Shown: positions 1-6,762 of the stretch, one piece after another
How the letters are laid out: every line of letters begins with the position of its first letter
How positions within the stretch are numbered: position 1 is the first letter of the stretch
From: Pedobacter quisquiliarum
Lineage (GTDB): Bacteria > Bacteroidota > Bacteroidia > Sphingobacteriales > Sphingobacteriaceae
Assembly (NCBI RefSeq): GCF_014642175.1
Contig: NZ_BMIL01000013.1
Location: 1 to 64,000, forward strand
DNA length: 64,000 nt
Direction of reading: 5' to 3'
Program-made: the position numbers and the translations under genes
Notes under the pieces: model-generated
Databases searched by the model: none
What the model saw: the letters and a program-made list of their open reading frames with translations, nothing else
Told to the model about the DNA's origin: nothing

Positions 1-40
1 TCTTCAGGAGAATAGAGGCTTCTGAGAGGCGTTAATTTAA

Positions 41-703
41 ATGACACAGTTCCCGTTACACTCCCTAGTTATGAAAAAGGAGTTTGAAACTATCCTTGCC
101 ATATACTCTAATGGCAATCAAATGGATAGACAAGGTTTTGAGAAATGTTACAAGTTGTTCTTTTTTGGTTTAACTGAATTTGAGAAGTCGTATCCTCATG
201 ACACTAGTTTCATCGAAGTTCTCTATAATGCTAGGAGAAATCATGAGCAGCCGTCGAAACAATCAATTACTACTAACAAGGCTAGAAAGGAGTTTTCACA
301 AACCGCACAGCTCTATTTTAATTACAAGCCCTATTCCGGGCATGAGCAAAGGCTCGGCCATTACTTTCGCCATCTGTTTTTAACAGTGAAAACAATTGCC
401 AATAGTGAGTTAATTCCCTCTTATGAACAAAAAATGAAGTTTCTAAAAATATTAAGAGCACAGCTTTCCAATCATGAACAAGTCCTATTATTTTACAACT
501 GGCTGGGTGGATTTGGAAATAATTGGGAAAATGATAAAAATTCGTTTTTCGCCGAATATGGTATGATTCACAATCTACCTCACAATACCTTATTTCATGA
601 CAAGTACATTACCGACAATATTAACCATTTAAGAAACACAAAAGTAAATTATAGAAAGGGTAATATGTTTGAAATAGATCGAGGCAACGCATATCTGAAC
701 TAA
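41..703 (+). CDS. putAbiC-like phage abortive infection protein, N-terminally short
   Basis: The 220-residue protein resembles the C-terminal part of the putative phage abortive infection (putAbiC) family. The recognisable parts are a GHYFRHLF block near residue 106 and LSNHEQVLLFYNWLGGFGNN near residue 143, followed by an EYG...NLP segment. Family members usually carry two N-terminal membrane helices before this domain, and none is seen here. An in-frame stop at 38-40 sits directly before the ATG, so the missing part is not simply upstream in this frame. The gene is either a shortened variant or a 5'-deleted remnant. An internal ATG at 71 is an alternative start. It lies in an island with a NACHT protein, which supports a defence role. 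The family call rests on motif memory, not on a search. Confidence 0.6.
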   Translation: MTQFPLHSLVMKKEFETILAIYSNGNQMDRQGFEKCYKLFFFGLTEFEKSYPHDTSFIEVLYNARRNHEQPSKQSITTNKARKEFSQTAQLYFNYKPYSGHEQRLGHYFRHLFLTVKTIANSELIPSYEQKMKFLKILRAQLSNHEQVLLFYNWLGGFGNNWENDKNSFFAEYGMIHNLPHNTLFHDKYITDNINHLRNTKVNYRKGNMFEIDRGNAYLN

Positions 704-1243
704 TTGATGCAGTATACAATTTGCGGGAAAGCCTTTTAAAAAGGGAGTAAGCCCTAAATTTCGGATTTTACAACATTTGTTTATAAAAAATAATCCTTTT
801 TAATTTAAAGAATTCAGTTTCATTAAAAGTATCTAATGAAGTTCGTAACTTCATGTGCCACTTCGCCCATACCAATACTGTCACTTTACCTTTTTGCTTC
901 TTCTTTATCTTCTGTTTATAAGTTACTTTAATAACGCCTGCGGCGGGCCCTCCTAAGAATAGAGGATAGATTTTGGAGAAATAACGAAAAAATTTACATT
1001 GCTTCCATTATCTTATATACAAGCATACCTAGGTTTCTATTATCTTTTAATTAAAGGGAGATGTCGGTAACGCTCTGTTCTAACTACCTCCTATCTTATC
1101 TTTCCAAGGGCAGCTGTTATTTGATGTCGACTAGTTGAACGATCTTGTCAGCTGAATTTTCTATATTTAATTTTAATCACGGAAAATGCAACGAGGCGAG
1201 TTTTGGGCTTGCTATTCAACCAGTCACAAACTCATTCTTATAA
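704..1243. other. 540-bp gap between putAbiC-like and NACHT genes
   Basis: No complete gene is seen. The one notable item is a minus-strand frame that stays open from about 1003 down to a stop at 768-770. It encodes a Lys-rich segment with a WAKWHMKL motif and a GGPAAGV block, but no ATG lies at a sensible place. It contains a GC-rich patch (about 940-955) that stands out in this AT-rich island. It could be a gene fragment or part of a dispersed repeat. The promoter of the downstream NACHT gene is presumably in the last 150 bp, but no clear TAnnTTTG box was found. Confidence 0.4.
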
Positions 1244-2752
1244 ATGATTGATATAAAATCTATTTTCGATATAGCTTTTTCTTGGGTTATTAATGAATCA
1301 AACTTATTTATTAAGACGCTAACGCTACCTGTGTTATATGTTGCTATAACAAAAGGTTGGAGATGGATTTACAAAAAAATCAAAGACGCGAATGAGAAAA
1401 GAAACCTACACCCATTTTATAGTTCGCAAACTATAAAATATGCTAAGCAAAATTACATCAGAACTAAATGCCAAAATATAGATCCCGCAAACGAGTTAAA
1501 TTATAAAAGTACCTTTGCATTTAGTACGAAAGAGGATTTGTTGTCATTTTTCTTAAATAAGGTTTTTAAGATTAAAGATAACGAGACAAGATTCTATTTG
1601 ATACTCGCAGATTCAGGGATGGGTAAGTCAACGTTTATGTTAAACCTTTTTTCAAGAGCTACATCGCTCATGAGTTGGTTTTCAATAAAAAGCAAAATTA
1701 AACTGTTTCCATTAGGCGAAAATCTTCCAGATCTTACTGCAAGAATACAACGAATCGAAAACCAGCATGATACAATTCTGCTCTTGGATGGGTTTGATGA
1801 AATCCCTACTGTCGACAACAATAATAATATAAAAGAGAAGTTTGATCATATCATTGATCTAGTTAAAAATTTCAAGACTGTGATTATAACATGCAGAACT
1901 CATTTTTTTTCTTCCGAATTAGATGAACCCTTCGAACTTAAAGTCAAGAAGTTCAATACAAATGGTAATGGATACCATCAGGTAAAAAAACTATACATAT
2001 CTCCATTTGATGAAATTGACATAAGGAAATATATTAATAAGAGTTTCAGAATTTATCAGTTCCGTAGGAAGAAAACTGCATATGAAATAATACACAACAC
2101 AGGCGATCTAATGGTTCGGCCGATGCTGCTTTCATATATAACTGATTTAACGGAGATTAATCGGCAAAAGCTAAGGAGCAACTTCGAAGTTTATGAGTCT
2201 CTTATCGATTCTTGGATGAACAGAGAATCCAATAAATATGAAGTTTCAAAAAGACATGAGTTTAAATATAATCTAGTATATTTTACATACTCCGTAGTTA
2301 GATATATACACTCTAACTATGAAACAAACGGCTTATATATACCTCTTGAAAAAGCTGTCAGCATAGCTGAATCCTTTCAGATAAACTTAGACGATATTGA
2401 AATTAAAAGTCGTTCATTATTGAATAGGAATTCTTTAGGCGATTACAAATTCTCACATAAATCGATTTTTGAGTTTTTCATTGCTTATCTTTCATATATG
2501 GGTAGAGATATTGATGGAGACATCTATAGTTTCCCATTCGATCTTTCACTATATGATGAGTCAAAAAACTTTATTGAAGAAATCATTAAATTCGACAAAA
2601 CTGAGTTTCTACTTCCTGTAATTGACGAACGTAAGGACACTCAGAATTACAACAAAAAGCTTTTTGCGGAGATAATGAAAAGAAGAAATTTAGAAATTAA
2701 CATTGAATGGCTTACTGAAAGGTCTTTCAAACTCAAGCGAATAAATACTTGA
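1244..2752 (+). CDS. NACHT-domain NTPase with N-terminal membrane segment
   Basis: This 502-residue STAND-type NTPase has a Walker A motif (ADSGMGKST, about residues 123-131) and a Walker B/NACHT motif (ILLLDGFDEIP, about 177-187) with the small-residue/acidic pattern typical of NACHT. A sensor-like segment VIITCRTHFF follows, and a C-terminal helical block contains FSHKSIFEFFIAYL (about 403-416), common at the end of bacterial NACHT modules. Residues 20-36 form one hydrophobic stretch followed by Lys/Arg, suggesting a membrane anchor in place of an obvious effector domain. Bacterial NACHT proteins include proven antiphage proteins, and the island context fits that role. The C-terminal sensor region after the NACHT core is short (about 80 residues), with no visible repeats. 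NTPase identity is secure; the antiphage function is inferred. Confidence 0.85.
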   Translation: MIDIKSIFDIAFSWVINESNLFIKTLTLPVLYVAITKGWRWIYKKIKDANEKRNLHPFYSSQTIKYAKQNYIRTKCQNIDPANELNYKSTFAFSTKEDLLSFFLNKVFKIKDNETRFYLILADSGMGKSTFMLNLFSRATSLMSWFSIKSKIKLFPLGENLPDLTARIQRIENQHDTILLLDGFDEIPTVDNNNNIKEKFDHIIDLVKNFKTVIITCRTHFFSSELDEPFELKVKKFNTNGNGYHQVKKLYISPFDEIDIRKYINKSFRIYQFRRKKTAYEIIHNTGDLMVRPMLLSYITDLTEINRQKLRSNFEVYESLIDSWMNRESNKYEVSKRHEFKYNLVYFTYSVVRYIHSNYETNGLYIPLEKAVSIAESFQINLDDIEIKSRSLLNRNSLGDYKFSHKSIFEFFIAYLSYMGRDIDGDIYSFPFDLSLYDESKNFIEEIIKFDKTEFLLPVIDERKDTQNYNKKLFAEIMKRRNLEINIEWLTERSFKLKRINT

Positions 2753-2892
2753 TTTTTTACACATAACAATACAATTTTATTAATAATGCTTGCAGCTATC
2801 CCTAGTAAAACAAGGAAAAGTGATTTTTGCAAGAATTTGTCATTGTACCTCATTCATTAAGAGGGCCAACTTCCGAAGCACAAGCAATTAAA

Positions 2893-2955
2893 GCAATATC
2901 CAAAGTCTGGTAATACCCCTTAAAAAGAGAGATTATCTTATTTTTTGGATATTGC
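2893..2955. repeat. 11-bp inverted repeat downstream of the integrase gene
   Basis: GCAATATCCAA at 2893-2903 is repeated in inverse orientation as TTGGATATTGC at 2945-2955, separated by 41 bp. It lies just past the 3' end of the minus-strand integrase gene. It could act as a terminator-like hairpin or a protein-binding site of the element. No U-tract supports a classical terminator. Confidence 0.4.
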
Positions 2956-2968
2956 AAATTGTAGATAA

Positions 2969-4114
2969 TTAAAGCTCTGGCATAAATTCCTTTAGTCGCT
3001 CGTCATTAACCTCTCCTAAGCCCCTCAAGTAATTGAGTGTTACCACCATGTTTGAGTGTTGAAGAAGTTCCTGAAGAATGTGCAGATCCTTTGTTTTTTT
3101 ATAAACGTTTACCGCTGCTGTGTGTCTAAATGAATAGATTGTCTGGTCCTTCTGAATTAGCCCGATATTAAACATCTTTGCTTTTGCTCTAGACCACTGC
3201 GTGTTTAAGTAGCTAACATTATACGGCTCGACCGACCTACTCATCAAATTAGTATGTGGGTTGAGCCCTATATTTGCCAAATGTCTCAGTTCTGATTGGA
3301 CATAAGGAGGAACATTAACAATCCTGATTTTTTTACTTTTGTTTTCGCTACCAGACAATTTGATTTTCGTACAATCATCGCTTATATGTCCGATACAAAG
3401 TAATCTGGATTCCTGATGTGGACGCAAGAAACATCCGTAGGCTAAAAGGCAACATAGGTGAAGGTTCGGGTAGTTAGGTTTCAAGAACTCTAATATTGAT
3501 TGTAATTGCTCTTTGCTATATATTTTATGTAGAGATGCTTTTTGTTTCCTTCTTGAGGAAAGTTGTACCGGGTTTTCGGTTATCAGTTTCGTTCTTAAAA
3601 GCTCAGAGAATAACACGCTAAGTGTCCTACGTTTGTTCATGTAATGTGTTGCAGATGTGTTAAATTGATTTAGAAAGCGTTCAACTTCTCTTGGATTTAG
3701 CGCTGATGGACTGCCAGATAGTTGCTCAGCCGGAAGAAAGGACAAGAATTGCTGCAAGACTTTCGCTAAATCTCTTTTGTAAGTCAAGCTTAAATCCGAA
3801 TTCATTTTTGTGGAGTGAATCAACTCCAATGCATTCTGCAAAGTTGGTTGATCTGTCTTAGGTGAACTCTGTAAAGGACTCCAACCCGAATCCAAAGCCT
3901 TGGTAATTTCAAATGCGAGCTTACGGAACTGCTTCAGTCGATCATTATATGACTTGCAATTATTAGGATTGATCTCCAGATTGATCTTTTTACCATTATA
4001 CTCTCTTTGTCTTTTACCATCGTAATAGTAAGTTACATAGCCCCTCTGAGAAAGGTCCATGATTAAAATAATTTTAGGTTCAGTAAACATAATTTGGCGC
4101 ATATATTGGCGCAT
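2969..4114 (-). CDS. Tyrosine recombinase / site-specific integrase
   Basis: The 381-residue protein is a Bacteroidetes-type phage integrase. It has an N-terminal arm-binding region (MDLSQRGYVTYYYDGKR), a SAM-like core-binding domain around residues 95-190, and a C-terminal catalytic domain. The catalytic set is visible: Arg in FLRPHQESR, a Lys-rich beta-hairpin (ENKSKK), the second Arg in YSFRHTAAV, His in LLQHSN and the Tyr nucleophile in LNYLRG. The first residue of the HxxR box is Tyr instead of His, a substitution seen in related integrases. The start is uncertain, because the first residues are encoded by a duplicated TTGGCGCATA. The gene reads away from the adjacent tRNA-Phe, about 30 bp off, and probably moved the NACHT/putAbiC island. 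Confidence 0.93.
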   Translation of the reverse strand: MRQYMRQIMFTEPKIILIMDLSQRGYVTYYYDGKRQREYNGKKINLEINPNNCKSYNDRLKQFRKLAFEITKALDSGWSPLQSSPKTDQPTLQNALELIHSTKMNSDLSLTYKRDLAKVLQQFLSFLPAEQLSGSPSALNPREVERFLNQFNTSATHYMNKRRTLSVLFSELLRTKLITENPVQLSSRRKQKASLHKIYSKEQLQSILEFLKPNYPNLHLCCLLAYGCFLRPHQESRLLCIGHISDDCTKIKLSGSENKSKKIRIVNVPPYVQSELRHLANIGLNPHTNLMSRSVEPYNVSYLNTQWSRAKAKMFNIGLIQKDQTIYSFRHTAAVNVYKKTKDLHILQELLQHSNMVVTLNYLRGLGEVNDERLKEFMPEL

Positions 4115-4115
4115 A
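4094..4115. repeat. Direct repeat TTGGCGCATA x2 at the integrase start
   Basis: Two copies of TTGGCGCATA lie about 12 bp apart inside the integrase 5' end and encode the repeated MRQ at the protein start. They lie within 40 bp of the presumed crossover site, so they may be arm-type integrase or excisionase binding sites. They could equally be a chance duplication. Confidence 0.35.
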
Positions 4116-4143
4116 ATCTTCTTTACATCATAAAATCGGTGTT

Positions 4144-4216
4144 TAAACGATAGCTCAGTCGGTAGAGCAAAGGACTGAAAATCCTTGTGTCGCTGGTTCG
4201 ATCCCAGCTCGCACCA
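4144..4216 (+). tRNA. tRNA-Phe (GAA), acceptor stem disrupted on 5' side
   Basis: The D arm (GCTC..GAGC), anticodon arm AAGGA-CTGAAAA-TCCTT with anticodon GAA, T arm GCTGG-TTCGATC-CCAGC and 3' acceptor strand TCGCACC with discriminator A are all canonical. CCA is not encoded. The 5' acceptor strand should read GGTGCGA. Only CGA (4148-4150) is next to the D arm; the four bases before it are TAAA and cannot pair with CACC. Curiously, GGTG occurs at 4138-4141, separated from CGA by TTTAAA. Either the island junction cut the gene or this is a 5'-truncated attachment-site copy of an intact tRNA-Phe elsewhere. It may not be functional. Confidence 0.75.
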
Positions 4217-4267
4217 CGAAAAAGCTTCAGAGAAATCTGGAGCTTTTTTGCGTTATACGCGGAGAAC

Positions 4268-4567
4268 ATGCCGCATATTACAAACGCTTACAATGTAACA
4301 CCAACGTTCGCCGCCTTCTGGGACAAAGAGCGTGTTGGTGCATTTGATCAGCTGGTGGCAGAGGAGCGTTTGAAGCCAAAGGAACTTCAGGTTGTTATTG
4401 AGAATTATCTGTATACGGAGCAGGAGCCACTAGGTGACGAGATTGTGAATATGCTTGAAGAAAAGCCTAAGATTCTGACAAGAAGAAATACGATAGATCG
4501 TGTACTGGAGAAGGTCAAGAAGTTTGTTAATACCTTCTTTGATGGGGTGAATAATAAGGCTGCTTAG
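4268..4567 (+). pseudogene. Probable C-terminal remnant of type I restriction HsdR
   Basis: The frame from the ATG at 4268 encodes about 99 residues that look like the C-terminal tail of a type I restriction endonuclease R subunit. The features are ITNAYNVTPTFAAFW, a helical LKPKELQVVIENYLYTE segment, then EEKPKILTRRNTIDRVLEKVKKF. The open frame extends upstream into the tRNA, where it cannot be a real gene start. HsdR proteins are normally around 800-1100 residues, so the motor and nuclease parts are missing. It lies directly behind the tRNA-Phe, consistent with a decayed earlier island. The assignment is from motif memory; a short stand-alone hypothetical protein is the alternative. Confidence 0.5.
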
Positions 4568-4590
4568 GACAGAATTGATTTAATTATTAT

Positions 4591-4682
4591 ACCCTTTCGG
4601 GTCTTTAATAGCCATTTAAGTAGTATTTGTACCCTAACGGGTGCTATTTAGGTGTAATTTTGTATATTGTACCCCTAAGGGT
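4591..4682. promoter_or_regulatory. Three ACCC-N4-GGGT operators at 40-bp spacing before hipB
   Basis: Palindromes ACCC-TTTC-GGGT (4591-4602), ACCC-TAAC-GGGT (4631-4642) and ACCC-CTAA-GGGT (4671-4682) start exactly 40 bp apart, close to four helical turns, so they face the same side of the DNA. The last ends 6 bp before the hipB ATG. HipB-family proteins autorepress through such short palindromes, so these are the likely operators. The core promoter should lie between them, but no clean TAnnTTTG box is visible. Confidence 0.75.
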
Positions 4683-4688
4683 ATAGTT

Positions 4689-4901
4689 ATGCGATCAATT
4701 ATCGAATATATAAAGGAGTCCAGGAAGAAGAACGGTATGACGCAAGAAGATCTGGCCTTCAAAGCTGGGGTTGGCTTACGTTTCATTCGCGAATTGGAAA
4801 GAGGGAAACCAACTGTCCGCCTGGACAAGGTGAATGATGTGTTAAATCTATTCGGAAAAGAATTAGGTGTAACTGATAAACAGCGGGAAAATGATCAATA
4901 A
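4689..4901 (+). CDS. hipB: HipB-like XRE-family antitoxin/repressor
   Basis: The 70-residue helix-turn-helix protein has the Y4mF/HipB pattern: KKNGMTQEDLAFKAGVGLRF-type HTH followed by RELERGKPTVRLDKVNDVLNLFG. The ATG at 4689 is preferred over an in-frame upstream start because the third operator palindrome ends at 4682 and would otherwise lie inside the gene. Its 3' end overlaps the next gene by 11 bp, indicating translational coupling. In HipBST-type systems HipB represses the operon and strengthens neutralisation by HipS. DNA binding is well supported; its exact neutralising role is inferred. Confidence 0.88.
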   Translation: MRSIIEYIKESRKKNGMTQEDLAFKAGVGLRFIRELERGKPTVRLDKVNDVLNLFGKELGVTDKQRENDQ

Positions 4902-5229
4902 AGCAAAAGTTTTGTATAGTGGTCAGCTGGCAGCATACCTCGAAAAAACAGATAATGGATACAGCTTTACGTATGATCAGACGTATTTGAAGAGCCAAAA
5001 TCCCAAGCCTGTTAGTCAAACACTGCCGCTGAGTCCTTATGTACAGACCAGCCGCATTTTGTTCCCCTTCTTTGACGGTCTGATTCCAGAAGGATGGTTG
5101 CTTAACGTCGCAAGTAAGCACTGGAAAATTGACAGATCGGACCGCTTTGAACTGCTCATCACCTTATGCCGGGATACCATCGGTGCTGTAACAGTTGAAC
5201 CAATTGAGGAGGAGGTTGTAAATGGCTAA
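4891..5229 (+). CDS. HipS-like protein (HipA N-terminal subdomain 1)
   Basis: The 112-residue protein corresponds to the N-terminal subdomain of classical HipA (couple_hipA type). It has a beta-rich start, then FPFFDGLIPEGWLL and a DRFELLITLCRDTIGAVTV segment. Here it is a separate gene between hipB and the kinase gene, as in the tripartite HipBST system, where the HipS protein is the antitoxin of HipT. It overlaps hipB by 11 bp and hipT by 8 bp. It has no membrane or signal segment. Split HipA is common in Bacteroidetes, so the architecture is solid. Whether this polypeptide is the antitoxin, as in E. coli HipBST, is inference. Confidence 0.85.
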   Translation: MINKAKVLYSGQLAAYLEKTDNGYSFTYDQTYLKSQNPKPVSQTLPLSPYVQTSRILFPFFDGLIPEGWLLNVASKHWKIDRSDRFELLITLCRDTIGAVTVEPIEEEVVNG

Positions 5230-6151
5230 TTGTCTCTTTTGTTACCAGGAATTAGAACCAGCAAAAGCATACCATGCCAAATGTTGCAAGAAGTTCTTCG
5301 GGACAGAGATACTTCCCGACTTGGATATAAACCAGGCAATGCTGGATGAACTTGCCGAAGAGACAGTGAATAAACGTATCGCTGTAACAGGCGTCCAACC
5401 GAAGTTGTCTCTGGATCTAGAGCATAGTGCCGCCGGTCAGCGGCTCACCATTGTCGGTCTTTGGGGAAGATATATTCTAAAGCCTCAGAACACAGAACTG
5501 AAGGCAATGCCGGAAGTTGAAGACCTAACCATGCATCTGGCTGAGCTATTTAGAATCAACACCTGCCAGCATGCCCTCATACCAATGGGAGATGGAGCTC
5601 TTGCCTATATTGCAAAAAGATTTGACCGGGTCGGAAATACAAAAATCCACATGGAGGATTTCTGCCAACTCGGCGGATTTCAAACTGAGCAGAAGTACGA
5701 CAGTTCCTATGAGCGATGTGGTAAACTGATCACCAAATATTGCAGCAATAGTGGGCTCGATTTGTTGACCTACTTTGAGGTTTTGGTTTTCTGTTTTCTT
5801 AGCGGCAACAGCGATATGCACATGAAAAACTTTTCCATCCTTTACCAGGGGGATGAGATTGTACTTTCTCCGGCTTACGACCTGATCAACAGTGCGCTCG
5901 TTTATCCAAAGGATAAGGATGACGTTGCGATGCTTTTAAGCGCAAAGAAGAGTAAAATCAAACTTATAGACTTTGAAAATCTTGCGAAATCTTTAGGTCT
6001 CTCAGAGAAAGTATTCCAGCGCGTGATAGGTAAATTCACAAGTGCGCAGGATAAGGTTTTTGAATTAATTGACCGCTCATTTCTTAGCAATGAATTTAAA
6101 GATTTATACAAGCAGATTTGGCGGGAACGCAGGGCGCGGTTAACTCTATAA
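5222..6151 (+). CDS. HipT-like serine/threonine kinase toxin
   Basis: This is the 309-residue kinase core of HipA. The Gly-rich loop region VTGVQPKLSL spans residues 55-64, and the catalytic loop SGNSDMHMKNFS and metal-binding SPAYDLINS are both intact. Residues 4-22 form a CxxC...HxxCC cluster that may bind zinc. Where E. coli HipT carries the SxS autophosphorylation motif just before the loop Gly, this protein has Ala54-Val55-Thr56, leaving only a Thr as acceptor (alignment by eye). Known HipA/HipT kinases phosphorylate aminoacyl-tRNA synthetases (GltX, TrpS) and stop translation; the target here is unknown. All key kinase residues are present, so the toxin is probably active. Confidence 0.87.
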   Translation: MANCLFCYQELEPAKAYHAKCCKKFFGTEILPDLDINQAMLDELAEETVNKRIAVTGVQPKLSLDLEHSAAGQRLTIVGLWGRYILKPQNTELKAMPEVEDLTMHLAELFRINTCQHALIPMGDGALAYIAKRFDRVGNTKIHMEDFCQLGGFQTEQKYDSSYERCGKLITKYCSNSGLDLLTYFEVLVFCFLSGNSDMHMKNFSILYQGDEIVLSPAYDLINSALVYPKDKDDVAMLLSAKKSKIKLIDFENLAKSLGLSEKVFQRVIGKFTSAQDKVFELIDRSFLSNEFKDLYKQIWRERRARLTL

Positions 6152-6226
6152 ACACGAATAGACTGTTAAAAGATAGATCACCATTTTAACGCAACTATTT
6201 TAAAGCTAGTTAGATTTGCGAATGTG

Positions 6227-6664
6227 CTAGCTGATCAGCTGATTCGATTTACGCAGCTGGCGCAATGCCCCAGTAGACCATAGTGCCCATAAGATCAGCA
6301 CGGGCTGAAAAAATAGTCTTCCTAATCTTTTCCCATCAGTATCTAATCCAAAAGCGCTCTTGTGCCCGGTATACTGCGCAATGTTTCCTGGAAATACCAG
6401 CACGTAGAACACCGCCAGAAACAAACCTGTATTTACTCGTTGCTTTTTCCAGAAGATCAGGGTTAAACCCAGCGCGATTTCAACAAAGCCGGAGGATACC
6501 ACCGTAAAGTCTTTGGGTAAGGGCAGGTAGTCTGGAACCTGCGCCTGAAATGCCTTCCGCTGGAAAGTCAGATGTCCGAGGCCGGCGAAGACCATGAATG
6601 TGCCAAGCAGGATTCTTGCTGCTTTCTGGAGTGTACTGGTTTGCTGCTGTTGCTGGATTTTCAT
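6227..6664 (-). CDS. DoxX-family membrane protein
   Basis: The 145-residue protein has four hydrophobic segments: ARILLGTFMVFAGLGHLTF near residue 16, a segment near 55, one near 80, and a C-terminal one. A GHLTF motif in the first helix is typical of DoxX/DoxD-like proteins. The N-terminus contains a short poly-Gln run. Members of this family sit in the inner membrane and are loosely linked to redox chemistry, but the function here is not known. It is transcribed divergently from the GNAT gene. Confidence 0.8.
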   Translation of the reverse strand: MKIQQQQQTSTLQKAARILLGTFMVFAGLGHLTFQRKAFQAQVPDYLPLPKDFTVVSSGFVEIALGLTLIFWKKQRVNTGLFLAVFYVLVFPGNIAQYTGHKSAFGLDTDGKRLGRLFFQPVLILWALWSTGALRQLRKSNQLIS

Positions 6665-6737
6665 GTTTGTTTTTTTAGTTTAACAAAGCTGACGAATGAA
6701 TGTTTAAGGCGGTAAAGCCGGGTACTCGCAGATGTAC

Positions 6738-6745
6738 TATCTTTG
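6738..6745 (+). promoter_or_regulatory. -7 box TATCTTTG of the GNAT gene
   Basis: TATCTTTG matches the Bacteroidetes -7 consensus TAnnTTTG and lies 18 bp before the ATG at 6763. It falls inside the longer open frame that begins at 6700, which argues for the downstream start. No TTTG -33 element is seen. Confidence 0.55.
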
Positions 6746-6762
6746 GCGCCAGATTTACAATT

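Larger units (their letters stand above)
1..4150. mobile_element. Integrated genomic island (right part) at tRNA-Phe
   Basis: This AT-rich stretch holds a putAbiC-like gene, a NACHT NTPase and a tyrosine recombinase. It ends exactly where a tRNA-Phe begins. A recombinase next to a tRNA with defence-type cargo is the standard layout of an integrated element. The left end lies outside the window, so total size and the second attachment site are unknown. Base composition is clearly lower in GC than the DNA from about 4.2 kb onward. The right boundary is placed at the broken tRNA acceptor stem (4142-4150) by inference. Confidence 0.7.

Noticed and set aside
4187..4267. Open frame starting inside the tRNA-Phe gene and leading into the HsdR-like segment
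   Set aside because: The start overlaps the tRNA body; only the part from 4268 has family-like sequence.
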